Shown here: piece after piece, positions 41,212 to 52,492 of the stretch | How positions within the stretch are numbered: the stretch's first letter is position 1 | Layout: each line of letters starts with the position of its first letter | Assembly: GCF_918797505.1 (NCBI RefSeq) | Contig: NC_092798.1 | Coordinates: 7,515,501 to 7,579,500, forward strand | DNA length: 64,000 bases | From: Bemisia tabaci | Taxonomy: Eukaryota > Arthropoda > Insecta > Hemiptera > Aleyrodidae | Reading direction: 5' to 3' | The notes under the pieces: generated by a model | Databases searched by the model: none | What the model was told of the DNA's origin: nothing | Seen by the model: the letters and a program-made list of their open reading frames with translations, nothing else | Translations under genes and position numbers: made by a program

Positions 41212-41635
41212 AGCTTAGAGGACAAGGCGCATAAGTGCAGTTTTTGAAAAAATGGAAATATTGATGATTTCGAGTAAAACTAGTCTTAATGCATATTCTG
41301 TAAAAAAAAATTCGCTCCCGAATTCCAATTTTTATAAGTAACAAAAAGTGAGTTTGAACTTTATTTCCGCCAAAAGGATCCATGTAATGTCGTGACTTCA
41401 AACACGTATTTCTCGAGATGGCAAAAACTGCACCTATCAGTGGCGTGGCGTGAATTGCGATGCATCGATTGATCTGTCATTTAAACCTATGGAAAAAGAT
41501 TGATGAATAGTGCGTTCGCAGCAAACACCTTAACAATCGATTCTTTACCACGGATTCAAATGGGGAAATATCGATAATCGATCATTCACGCCACGCCACT
41601 GGCACCCATGTGCCTTGTCCTCTAAGCCCCTTAAT
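41212..41635. mobile_element. Family L fold-back MITE, L2, split by M1
   Basis: GAGCTTAGAGGACAAGGCGC and CATAAGTGCAGTTTTTG at the left. GCAAAAACTGCAC before M1, and CCTTGTCCTCTAAGCCCC after it. Confidence 0.75.
41440..41599. mobile_element. Family M MITE, M1
   Basis: GTGGCGTGGCGTGA ... TCATTCACGCCACGCCAC. Contains ATCGATTGATC, CAATCGATTCTTTACCA and ATATCGATAATCGATC. About 160 bp. Confidence 0.82.
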
Positions 41636-42115
41636 GGAGATACGAGGTTTCGCACTTTGGCTGTACTGAAATATTTCCCGCAATTATTTACTCATTTTCT
41701 CAAGTCCGAGTCAAAATTTTGGCCAAAATGGCAGCATGGTTGAGCACTGAGTATGATCACTGGCAATTAAACAAACCTTGACCTTAGCAATGAGCTTTGC
41801 GCAGCGGACGAATAAGAAAGGGAGAAGAGCACGCGTTATTCGGCTCTTCTGTTGTCTTCACGCGATCCGCTCGACCTTGCGCTCACTCACCAGTCGCTGC
41901 TGCTGTGTTCGTCGAGATAATTTATGCAGATAATGAATCATAATCAATTTCGGCAATCGATGATCAGGCATAAATCAGAGGCTTATCCACTTGCACTTCC
42001 GTCGGAATCCGGAGATCGCGAATAAATCCGGCCGTGTTAGGAAAACGCCGTATGAGCCTTCAGGCGTCGCAAAATTTCCTCCAATAAAATGCAAATTTCC
42101 TGGAAAATTTGTATT

Positions 42116-42550
42116 GAAGGCAAATAGTCAAATCAGGCATTTCGTTAAATGCCTAGGCAAATAGTTAAATACTCTTACTTAGACTGAAATTCTGATTATT
42201 TTGCTAACTGTACACAAAATAATGCTCTGATCACGTGGAAATGAATTCCCTTAAAAAACTTGTTCCATACGATTATAATACGGTTTTTCTAGTCCTTGAA
42301 TGCAAATTTATCGCAAAACATCCAGCATTTTGTTAAATCAAAAGTTTTCATAATTTTGGCCGTTGAAAAATTATGAGGAGCATTCTTGAACGGGAAATGA
42401 AAGGGCAGTTTGTACTTTGACAGATGTTTAGTCTCAAAATATTGAAAATTAGCGAGGTATTTGTGAGAACATTAAAAACCTCGTAAACATTGAAAATTTG
42501 AGTATCTGCCGAGGCATTTGATTAAATGACTGATTTGACTATTTGCCTTC
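42116..42550. mobile_element. Family N fold-back element
   Basis: GAAGGCAAATAGTCAAATCA ... TGATTTGACTATTTGCCTTC, followed inward by GGCATTT..TTAAATG. 435 bp, A/T-rich, no coding. Confidence 0.8.
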
Positions 42551-42629
42551 GACAGATATTTTTCCTCCAATTTTTCACAGGACTTCATTCGCTGTTTAAT
42601 CTACAATATCTAAAAATTTAAAGGAGAAA

Positions 42630-42884
42630 TGAGAGGCTTGGAGTACAAGGCACATAATTGCAGTTTTTGAAAAATTGAGAAAATCCATGATTTCAAGTAA
42701 TTCTAGTCTTGCTGCATATTCTGTGAAAAAGTCGTTCGAAAATTCCAGTTTTTAAACTTCAAAAATTCAGTTTCAACTTTCTTTCCGCTATAAGGATCTG
42801 TGTAATTTCGAAAATTCAAACGTGTATTTCTCGTAATAGCAAAAACTGCACTTACGCGCCTTGCCCAGCGAGTCCCTCACATAT
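42630..42884. mobile_element. Family L fold-back MITE, L3
   Basis: GAGGCTTGGAGTACAAGGCA, ATTGCAGTTTTTGAAAAAT ... GCAAAAACTGCACTTACGC, GCCTTGCCCAGCGAGTCCCTC. Confidence 0.75.
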
Positions 42885-43451
42885 TCATGACTCTCCTCAA
42901 AAATTAACATTTTATCGGAGGAAATTTGGCACGTATCGAATGTTCATACTGCGTTTTTCCTAAGCAAGATAGAATTCTGTCGTTCTCCTGACGTTAGGAC
43001 GGATGTCCATTTCTACTTCGAGTCCCGGAAAGCATGGGCTTTGATGGACGGGATGGCTCACCTCAAAAAGTAGTTAAGATCTTATGTCAGAGGAGCAAGT
43101 ATGTGATGTTCACTCAGTGTGGACGAGGGAAGTTGCGTGGATCATATCGGCGCTGCATTTTACGCAGTACGGAGATTGAGGGGTCAAATTTAATTGTTTC
43201 GTGTGAAATTAAGTGCCCGACGCTGTTGTTTGCACGCAGATTTCGTGATCGCGAAGTGCGATCTTGCCATGATTTTTTAGCGCTAAAAACTCGTGTGAGT
43301 AATTTTACTCTTTTTGCAACTTTTAGAGAGTTATATTCCGTGTGACGAAGAGGAGGTGATGTTAGCCCTAAAAGAAATCTTGTGAAACCGTTAAATCATA
43401 GTCAAACATTCAACGATGGGAAATAAGGTGAAAATATGCTACCTTAATTGC

Positions 43452-43520
43452 TGTTTGCGACGTTGTAGACCTCCTGTTATACTTTATTCTCTTACACAAC
43501 GCATGAATTTTACAATAACG
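43452..43520. repeat. Family G fragment, G3
   Basis: TTTGCGACGTTGTAGACCTC and CTGTTATACTTTATTCTC only. Confidence 0.45.
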
Positions 43521-43626
43521 CACGAATTCTTAAAAAGTTGACCGATACTTAATGGTTCATATCACATGAATTTTACATGAAACAGAGCTACAGCGCTCCA
43601 AAAACACACACATTACAGATCTACAC

Positions 43627-43885
43627 AAAAATGGGGCGTCAGAAACCGTTCATCTTTTCTATCCGTGCGTTTAAGTCTCTCTGTGGTATCATGTCTCATC
43701 ATTGCGATAGGGATATTATTGCTGCGGCACAAATTATTATACATATCTCGCATATCTCGTATACGTCAAAAACGGGGCGTCAGAAACTGTTCATCTTTTC
43801 TATCCGTGCGTTTAAGTCTTTCCGTGGCACCATGTCTCCTCATTGTGATGGGGCGGGGATATTGTTGCTGCGGCAAAAATTAGAG
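43627..43885. repeat. Tandem duplication, unit ~119 bp at 141-bp spacing
   Basis: Units 43627-43745 and 43768-43885 share GGGGCGTCAGAAAC.GTTCA, TCTTTTCTATCCGTGCGTTT and AAGTCT.TC.GTGG. The 166-aa frame 43577-44077 crosses both and so contains two copies of GRQK.FIFSIRAFKS. Confidence 0.8.
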
Positions 43886-44077
43886 ACATTATTGATGCGA
43901 GGGGTAGGGGGTCATCCGTGGTCACGGCCTGAAGGGGTGGAGGAGGGTTCCTCTTCGAGGTGCCTTTGCCTACCATTTGTCCTCTTACCCTCCATTAAGA
44001 AAACTTTGAAGCAATGCTCTCGCGTAAAAATTTTCCATCTTTGCGGAAGACTGAAGATCATATCTGAATTCAAGTGA

Positions 44078-46026
44078 TTACTATCCCTTGGGCCAAAAAT
44101 ATGACTTTATGCAAAACTTTCCACCGTTCCCTCTTTTTTGAGTGGAGGCAAAAACAGAGCAGAAATTCGAAAATCATGTTTAGAATTCCTTTAACAGTGC
44201 AGTCCAAAATAGTTCACTGTTCGCATTATATTCAGTTGAAATGGAACTAGGACAGATTTTAGAAAAAATTCAAAATTGGATCTCAACCATGATTTTTACT
44301 TTTGCTTCAAAATTTTAAGCCAATACAGCACAAATTTAAAGTTACAAATAACCGCAACTTATTTCCAAAGGCGTAAAATCGCTATTCGATCCTGTTTTTA
44401 TGGAGTCATATTGAGTCTACGCAAGGTTTTATGATCACAAAAGAGAGGAGAGCGGAAAAGAAAAAAATTAAAATCGTCTCTTTGTGATAAAAAAAAGAGA
44501 ATTAGAGGCAGTAAATGAATCGAAAATGTTTCATTAAAAGAGGCTCTAAAACTCAGAAACGGAAACTTACTCGATCATGCGTCGGTCAAACCGTAAATGA
44601 TTCAGTGAAGGTCGCAATGTTGCTGCAACACTTCACACGTATGAAAAAAAAAAACCGTTCTCTCATCAATTTTTTTGGCTTATTAGTACTCTGAGCGCCG
44701 TTTTATGCGCGTTTTTTTTATTTTCTTTTTTCATTCCCACAAGGATTCGTTTGATAATCTGTCCGCTCACTCATCTTTCTCATGTAACTTACAGTTATCT
44801 CTAAAATATAGACTGTCGTTTCTCCCGCCCGAAACCAAGCCTAACCTCGAATTTTTTCTCAAGTTTTTTCTACCGGCCTAACCTCGAAATTTGGGGGCAC
44901 GACCTTAGCGGACGGTCCGAGCGCCGTAAATCGACGCACCAAAACTGTTACAGTTCGTAGACGGAAGGTCAGCTTCCTTCCACTTCTCTCAAGGATGATT
45001 TTTACCGGTTTTTTATTGTTTTTGTGAGGCTTAGACGTAAATATTTGAATATTGACCCAGTAAAGAGGCAAGCTGTCTTCTCAAATTACAAATTCAAATG
45101 GTATGCTAAATTAATTGAGGAGTCCCTCTGTGGAACTGAGCTGTCTTTCCGGCTTTAACAAACAAATGTCATTCATTTCTCCTTCGCATTTTTCTTCTTT
45201 GATTTGGCGAAGTAAATTCCAATGGATAAGCTTTTCAAAGTCAGGAGGATGTAATACATCATTTCATCAAATTGTATGATACGGTATTATTGTAAGCAGA
45301 AAGAATTACTGCCTGGATTAAAGAATGGACCACTCGATTGAAATCGTGTTCTGTCGGCATAATTTTTTGATGGAAAAAGTGTAATAAAATATACCGGAAC
45401 TCTTTTTGGGTCCAAATTTCGCGCACCCCTCAAATTTGCTGACTGTTATCGTCCATCAAGTATGACAAATTATTACAGCGTGAAGACTATATGTATGTTC
45501 ATATCGCTAAGTTTTTCCTGAGAAAATTAAAAACTTAAGCAAGGCAACGAAACGGATTAGAGTGATCTTTCACATTCACGGCTTACCACTTAATGTTAAA
45601 CTAATGCTGTAAATGATGTTATCATAAATGACTATATGGAAGGCATGTCTGAGATGACATAAAATTCAAACGATTGGCATTGGATGGCTTCAAATAAAAT
45701 GTCCAATTCATATGATTCAACCACCGACACACGATTTTATTACAAAAGAAACGCGTGCATAATAATTTTGAGAAGTTTAAGGTGGTATATACTTTCAGTG
45801 CAGAGATCAACTGAAGGGGGAAAAATTAGTGTAGGAGCAAAAAAATTACTTCACGTAGAGGACAGGAAGCGATTTTGTTTACGTTAAAGTTACGTCACGT
45901 TTATAAGTATACGTAGGAAAAATTGAAAAGGGAAAACTATTTCAGTGACGCGTCTTTTCAGTATCAATGTCTCGTTGTTAATTTTTCTTTTTTTTTTAAA
46001 AAAAAAATAATAATATAATAAGCGTG
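44078..46026. other. No gene seen
   Basis: A/T-rich DNA with short homopolymers. No recognised family; small frames only. Confidence 0.5.
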
Positions 46027-46077
46027 TCTTCTTTCTATCGCCTTGTCTTTATCAATTTCAACAATCAGCTCGCCACA
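46027..46077. repeat. Family E right-arm fragment
   Basis: TCTTTCTATCGCCTTGTC and TATCAATTTCAACAATCAGC. Confidence 0.55.
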
Positions 46078-46281
46078 TGGAGAGAAAACATCGATTAAAA
46101 CGACCAAACCTTGGTTCATATGGAATACTTCAACTTGTAGTTTAAGCAACCGATATATTTGGTCATAGAAACCGACCTTTGGTTTAGATGCTGAAGTTCT
46201 CGATGGAGAATACGAGTCAAAGTGTAACTTCCGTTACCTGAGCGAATGTTCAGTTCCCGTGACCGGCAACTGCGGTAAATT

Positions 46282-46550
46282 GGCTGATTATTGGAATCGA
46301 TAGACAAATCGATAGACAAAAAAGACGAAGAAAAAATGGAGCAATCCTATTGATGGAAGCGGGTGGCTGCAATAGACAAAGGTGGTAGGTGATAGACTAA
46401 CTAACGGCAACCTACGGGAGACCCTACAGCAAGTCCATTATTTGTCTCCTTAGTCCATAACAACCTCTCGTTTCAACCAATCGAAGTGCTCTGTTTCCCC
46501 TTTTTCTTCCTTGTCTATTGCTTCCTCTATCAATTTCAACAATCAGTCTG
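46282..46550. mobile_element. Family E fold-back MITE, copy E5
   Basis: GGCTGATTATTGGAATCGAT, AGACAAATCGATAGAC ... CCTTGTCTATTGCTTCCTCT, ATCAATTTCAACAATCAGTC. Confidence 0.8.
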
Positions 46551-47847
46551 GAGGACTGCAGAATTTGGCCTTTCGGATGGACCAATTATCTCGCCGTGTG
46601 CTCTTACGAAAAAAATCAACTTTACCTGGAAAAGCTGATCCAATTCAATTCGCCTTTAAAACCGGTGCTCCTTTTATCCTGAGTACTGCACTTGTTTTAT
46701 CCTAAATGACGTCACTTATTTTATCCTGAATGACGTCACGACGTGAATTTGACGAACGACCTGACGAAGCGCGAAAGAGACTGCATGCGAGAGCGGGAGA
46801 TGAGCGCGTTGCGAAGGAAAAAGCGAAGTTTCCGAATTCCGCTCAAATTCCGAACACCGATCATTTTTGCATCACTGAAACAAGAAAAGACCTAGTTCAA
46901 CGCTTTGAAGAAAACCACTCAAGAACCGTCGATTTATTTTTCACACGCGCAACTTAATTGTAAAAGGATCTATATTCAGACATATTGTACATGGAGACAA
47001 GATAGATGTTATTCGAAAAAAGATACAGGATTCATCGAAAGCAGTCTGCTTGCTGAATTTGGTCGGGAGATTTATATAATGATCGTGGAGAAGATTTTAA
47101 TGTAGGTAAATTTTTTAAATTTTGATTAAATTTTTTTTGAATTGTGAATTTAAGGTTTTTTTTAATTTTTCAATTTTAAATTTTTTTAAAACATTTTTAG
47201 ATAATACGATCAATTTTTTTTGTCAATTATCAGAATCTGCTTGATACTTGCAACGCGATGATTCCCTCTCATTGATTGGGGAAAGTGCCCTATTAAAACT
47301 CCAGAAATATCATTTTTGCCATCATGAATTCTCGCTGATGTTTGATGCGTGTATAGCGCCGAATATTTTCGCATTAAATTTTACTGCGGATATTCTCAAA
47401 ATATCCAGGAAAGATCTCAGAAAATTTCTCACTACAGTGATCGGTCGCTCTTCTGATCGACCATAATTCTAACTACCTACAGCTTATTTTCTGACTTTCC
47501 ACTGTTTTCTCCACTCGTGACAATCCAAAGCGGGGCGAGGGGCTATTTTATTCTCTCATTTATCGTGTCGTAACCAGAAACTTTTCAAAAGAGGGGAGTG
47601 ATGGAAGTGCATGGGGGAAAATTCCTAAAAATCACAAAAAATGACATTTTGGGGACAAATTTCCGGTCACGCCCCCCCCCCCCCGGAATCCCCTGAATAA
47701 TCCGCTCTCTCTAATAAAGCAATAAACATTATTTTCAATAAACCCTGGTTCCCTGTTTTATATTTTTCCAGTCAATTGGGGGGGGGGGGGGGGGCTGGGT
47801 CCCTTGGTCCCAACCCCCAAACCCTGAGTCCCTTAGGGCTCCTACCG
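46551..47847. other. No convincing gene; homopolymer runs
   Basis: Frames of 64-75 residues at 46511-47466 have no recognised motifs. Poly(C) at 47671-47683 and poly(G) at 47778-47794. TGACGTCA-like words near 46728. Confidence 0.45.
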
Positions 47848-48114
47848 GGCCGATTATTGAAACTGATAGACAAAGCGATAGACAAAGAAGACATAGGGAG
47901 TATAGAGCGATCCTATTGGTTGATATGGTTGGTTCTTATAGACTAAGGAAAGAAATGATGGACTAACAGTCGGGTCTTTGGTGGGTGGCCGTTAGTTAGT
48001 CTATTACCTACCTCCTATGTCCATTGCCACCACCCGCTTCCACCAATAGAATCCCTCCAAATCCCTTTTGTCGCCTTTGTCTATAGCTTTATCTATCAGT
48101 TTCAATAATCGGCC
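47848..48114. mobile_element. Family E fold-back MITE, copy E6
   Basis: GGGCCGATTATTGAAACTGA, AGACAAAGCGATAGACAAAG ... CTTTGTCTATAGCTTTATC, TATCAGTTTCAATAATCGGCC. Confidence 0.82.
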
Positions 48115-48189
48115 TGCTGGCCTCCCCGTCATAAATCAACCTAATCATAAAAAGCGCCTATAATTCAAAGACTCATTAAAAGCTCTGAT

Positions 48190-48480
48190 AATAACCGGTA
48201 AAAGGAGGCCGCGTGAGGCGAAACAGCACAAGTCGCGAGAGCTTTCCGAACTTTCGGGCGACCGGGAGACGAGCGACGACGCGCGCGGACCGGCGAACAA
48301 CGAGAGACTGCACCGGCGCGCGCTCGCGAACAGGACGGATGCGCAAGGGGGGTGAGGGGGGCCCTGCACCCCCCTTCCCTTGGGGCGAGTGACCTTGGGA
48401 GTACGTCGCCATTCATAAGCGCCGATTAGGATAGCTCGAAGCTCGCACTTTGCCGATCAACGGACAGCGGACACTCCCCC
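48190..48480. promoter_or_regulatory. GC-rich, CpG-rich island; possible promoter or 5' exon
   Basis: About 290 bp of non-repeat, CpG-rich DNA inside A/T-rich surroundings. It is one candidate for the missing 5' UTR exon of the SDR gene (minus), but no splice link can be shown. The three overlapping minus frames are compositional. Confidence 0.3.
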
Positions 48481-48503
48481 CGCCTCCTCTTTCGACTATT
48501 ATC

Positions 48504-48630
48504 TGGACGTATTTCTACCAAACGGAACTATGTGCATTAAGGCATGACCCCTGAGGCCCATGAGAACGTACGCATTATAGGGCTCACGTTATAATGCACA
48601 CAATTTTGTTTGGCAGATATAACTCCCATT
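48504..48630. mobile_element. Family H fold-back MITE, H5
   Basis: TGGACGTATTTCTACCAAAC, GGAACTATGTGCATTAAGG ... TTATAATGCACACAATTTTG. The right end is slightly degraded. Confidence 0.7.
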
Positions 48631-49056
48631 TAACCTACTTCGGAACGGGAAAAAGCCTCGGAAATTCGCACTATCGTGAGAATCTCGATGGTAATCGTGC
48701 TTAAAGCTCGACTTTCACGACATTGACCGGCCAGGGACCTTGAGGGATAAGGGCTCAGTTCCAGAGGAACCGACTGCTTGAAATCTGGAGCTTATGGGGC
48801 TAACTTAAAATTTGACTGAAAAGTTCAGTGGATTCCTCATACATCGATTATGAGCTTTCTAAAAAAAATTCACATTTTTGATACCGCGCCAAAATCAAGT
48901 TGCGCTCTTCTTTATGTTAGTGCATGGAAAAAAATGGATTGCTGACTTAACAATTAAATTGTTGAAAAATATGTCCAACATGTTTCAAATGTACATTTCA
49001 CAATAGTGGAGAGCTAATTTAACCACGGGGGTGGTTAAATTAGCTAATTAAACCTA

Positions 49057-49206
49057 ATTTCACTGATTTTTCCTCTGATCTCGAGCAAAAATCAGAGAAA
49101 TTTTGGACAAAAATTGCGCAGGTAAATTCTTGTAAAAAATTGAATTGTTTGAGTCAATTTTGCAACCTTGGAATGGAGTTACGTCCGTTCCTCCGAGAAA
49201 CGACGT
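49057..49206. repeat. Family Q repeat, copy Q2
   Basis: TCAATTTTGCAACCTTGGAA, TGGAGTTACGTCC, CCGAGAAACGACG, as in Q1. Confidence 0.55.
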
Positions 49207-49823
49207 ATTCTCCTTTAGACCTTAACTTTTCTAATTTCTTCTTGATAACACATAACATTTTTTGAATAAAGACAATTTTACTTCTATTGAGAAAGTGATG
49301 GTGAAAAGATCGTCTCTTTCGTTCATTTCCTGAACGCCTAGGTATTCCGTAATTTTGAGTATATTTTCCTTTTGATGTGTTCGCGTGATCGTGCAAGTCA
49401 AAATGATGTTTAGACGAGGAGGGGAGGGGAGCCCAATTACGAAAAATTAAAGATGTCTTTTAGAGCAACCGGTTCCGTATATACGAAACGCGAACCACAG
49501 CATGACTCTTATTCACAATAAAAGTTGTACTCTTCGAGCTATCATATTACTCCATGCGCGGCGTATGTGTATCTATCGTACTCCGTTACGTGCTTTTAAG
49601 TTGCAGGAAATCGTTGGAAAGTGCCTCGAACAGTGTTGCCTTCATGTTGCTGCAATAGCGGTTACGATTTACTGAACGTCACAGGCAATGAGTGCTCTGC
49701 AAGGCGAAAAGAGGAGTTGCTCTCTATGAAAAATGGCTCAAAAATAACGACGGGTGCAATAGGAGAGGCTGATTATCTCTCCTAACTTCACAATCTTTGC
49801 TTAACCGGATTAAGGGGGGTGTA

Positions 49824-51686
49824 GGGGGCATTAGGGTGCGTCAAAAAAAATGAAAGTCTGAAATGTTCCGCTCCCCAGGCGGCAATCGATGACGTTTAGT
49901 AAAAAAACATGTTTGCCAAAATTTGGGCCAATTTCAATCATTTTAAATGGTGCCAAAGGTCAATTTTGTGATGAAATTATGATATTTTGGTTTAGACCTC
50001 GATTTCGTACAAAAAACTCGATTTTACGCTGAAATCGTGCGTTTACGAGAAAAATGTCAAAGAACTCGACTTGTAGAGGATGAAATTTTACACTAGGAGG
50101 ACGTCTTTGTAACCGATAAAAATCAAATTGAACTAGAAAAACTCAACTCGGTATTTATTTTTTTGGTCCTCAGAATTTCCGAGGTCTTACTAAGTAGAGG
50201 TTTAAAAGACTCATTTTTCACGAAAATAAGTCGAAAGAGGGTATAAATGAACTGTAGGCAAGTGTTGAGGATGCAAATGTCATCAGAACTTCCTCAGTTT
50301 CAAAAAAAGTTCCAACTATTTTGCACAATCCTCCAAAAAGTGTACGGCTCGAGAAGCAGGATCGTGCTATAATAGTAGGGGGAAAGTGCGGTTTGACCGG
50401 GAAAAATTGCGTAACAAACTTTCCCTATGTAATCGTCATCAGTAGGTCCCCCTGAACAACTTCCTAAAAGTTAAAAATGGCCCGACCCCGGAATATCCCT
50501 CAAAAAAGTTAAAATTGAAAATGGCGGCCGTAATAAGAGGGTCCGGGAAATCGGTATTTTAAAATGCTCATTCTGTCTCATCATGTGAGGTAGCATTTCC
50601 TATGTAATTTTGGTCGTAGATTTCATAAATGAATTCCGCAAGGCCCTCCGGCCAAAGGGGGCGCTCCAAATCAAAGATGGCGGCCAAATGTGAAAGGCAG
50701 GAGGTTGCATTTTTTTAAATATTCACCGAAGGAACAAGGAAAGTGAAGTGTCTTTATTTTCATGTATTTATGGCCAAGAAACTTAAATTTGATGTTATAA
50801 ATGTATTTAATAAAGGAAATTAAAGGAAACATACGACTACCGAGAGAAACGTAAGCTCAGAAGGGGCCTTGCGGAATTCATTTATGAAATCTACGACCAA
50901 AATTACATAGGAAATGCTACCTCACATGATGAGACAGAATGAGCATTTTAAAATACCGATTTCCCGGACCCTCTTATTACGGCCGCCATTTTCAATTTTA
51001 ACTTTTTTGAGGGATATTCCGGGGTCGGGCCATTTTTAACTTTTAGGAAGTTGTTCAGGGGGACCTACTGATGACGATTACATAGGGAAAGTTTGTTACG
51101 CAATTTTTCCCGGTCAAACCGCACTTTCCCCCTACTATTATAGCACGATCCTGCTTCTCGAGCCGTACACTTTTTGGAGGATTGTGCAAAATAGTTGGAA
51201 CTTTTTTTGAAACTGAGGAAGTTCTGATGACATTTGCATCCTCAACACTTGCCTACAGTTCATTTATACCCTCTTTCGACTTATTTTCGTGAAAAATGAG
51301 TCTTTTAAACCTCTACTTAGTAAGACCTCGGAAATTCTGAGGACCAAAAAAATAAATACCGAGTTGAGTTTTTCTAGTTCAATTTGATTTTTATCGGTTA
51401 CAAAGACGTCCTCCTAGTGTAAAATTTCATCCTCTACAAGTCGAGTTCTTTGACATTTTTCTCGTAAACGCACGATTTCAGCGTAAAATCGAGTTTTTTG
51501 TACGAAATCGAGGTCTAAACCAAAATATCATAATTTCATCACAAAATTGACCTTTGGCACCATTTAAAATGGTTGAAATTGGCCCAAATTTTGGCAAACA
51601 TGTTTTTTTACCAAACGTCATCGATTGCCGCCTGGGGAGCGGAACATTTCAGACTTTCATTTTTTTTGACGCACCCTAGGGGGCAT
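49824..51686. mobile_element. Full-length hAT-type palindromic element with 8-bp duplication
   Basis: The element is 49832-51678 (1847 bp), flanked by GGGGGCAT at 49824-49831 and 51679-51686. Ends are TAGGGTGCGTCAAAAAAAAT and its inverse. Arms 49832-50646 and 50864-51678 are each 815 bp with no net gap; I found two mismatches (near 49908 and 49940). The 217-bp spacer is unique. No transposase frame, so non-autonomous. TA-GGG ends and 8-bp duplications are hAT features. Arm identity suggests a recent insertion or arm-to-arm conversion. Confidence 0.92.
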
Positions 51687-51940
51687 CCGCCCCCTCCCGT
51701 TCTCCCGGAAAAATAGGCGAAAGACAGGAAGAAGGGAGGGTGGAGGAAAGAAATGAGAAGAACGTAATTTTTCATGATGAAATTGAGTCAAACTGCATAT
51801 TTGATACTTTAGGATTTCGAAATTTTCCTTGGGAGCCCCCTTAACTCCCTAAAGCCCTCCACCCCGTTAGAAGTGTCTAGTTCCGCCTATGCATCTTTGT
51901 AAAATATTTGTGCAATTTTGAGCTTCCGCTACAAAAAGTA

Positions 51941-52151
51941 CACTGAAAAAAATAATATGCTGTTTTAGCACCTAGGATGTCAAAAATGTGTCTGGTGATC
52001 CTAATACATGCTGCCTTGATTGCCCACGCAGTTGAATTTGCATTCACAGGATGTAAAATTAACTGCGGGGGCTGTAAAGGCAGCATTTTGGGACCACTAG
52101 ACACATTTTTGACATCCTAGGTGCTAAGACAGCATATTTTTTTTTTCGGTG
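51941..52151. mobile_element. Family I MITE (CACTA/EnSpm-like), copy I2
   Basis: CACTGAAAAAAATAATATGC ... TTTTTTCGGTG, flanked by TA on both sides. 211 bp, same inner GCACCTAGGATGTCAAAAAT pair as I1. Confidence 0.85.
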
Positions 52152-52252
52152 TATATATCGTGGCAAAAACATAATTTGATACAGATATTTTACTCCAGTT
52201 TCACAACTCCACGCAAAATTGGAAATTACTACCTTGCGTGTGACTGAGTTTT

Positions 52253-52385
52253 TTCAATCGGACGCATTTAAAGGAACTACATATATTGTGACATGAGCCC
52301 TAAGATCCATGAGAGTACATGCATGACAGGGCTCCTGTTAAAATGGATGTAGTTCCTTTTGAGTTAAATGCGTCCCATTGAAACA
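52253..52385. mobile_element. Family H-like fold-back MITE, H6
   Basis: TTTCAATCGGACGCATTTA against TAAATGCGTCCCATTGAAA, then AAAGGAACTACAT / ATGTAGTTCCTTT. Interior GAGCCCTAAGATCCATGAGA as in H1. Confidence 0.75.
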
Positions 52386-52492
52386 AGCATCGTGACGAAC
52401 ACCATTTGCCTGACCGAATTCAGTTCCCATGACTGAAAAATTTGGTTCTCTGAGCCGAAATCTCTAATGGTGGCTCATTGATTGAATGCACG

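Larger units (their letters stand above)
40992..41664. mobile_element. Family G element, G2, split by L2
   Basis: Left part GTGCAAAACCAC...TGTGACGTTGCAGACTTCC. After L2 the right end GAGATACGAGGTTTCGCAC returns. Without L2 it is the size of G1/G4. Confidence 0.6.
42029..42971. mobile_element. Family A MITE, copy A11, split by N and L3
   Basis: Left end CCGGCCGTGTTAGGAAAACG to 42115, the middle 42551-42629, the right end 42885-42971 ending TGCGTTTTTCCTAAGCAAGA. Put together the A pieces sum to about 255 bp. Confidence 0.8.

Noticed and set aside
43034..43345. 103-aa frame (+)
   Set aside because: No recognised motif, no splice context, composition like the flanks.
48145..48416. Three overlapping minus frames of 74-83 residues
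   Set aside because: Open in all frames because of GC-rich composition; Arg/Ala/Pro/Ser-rich, no motif.
49832..51678. Considered as a CRISPR-like or gene-pair structure
   Set aside because: A single long inverted repeat with hAT ends explains it fully; no spacers or coding frames.
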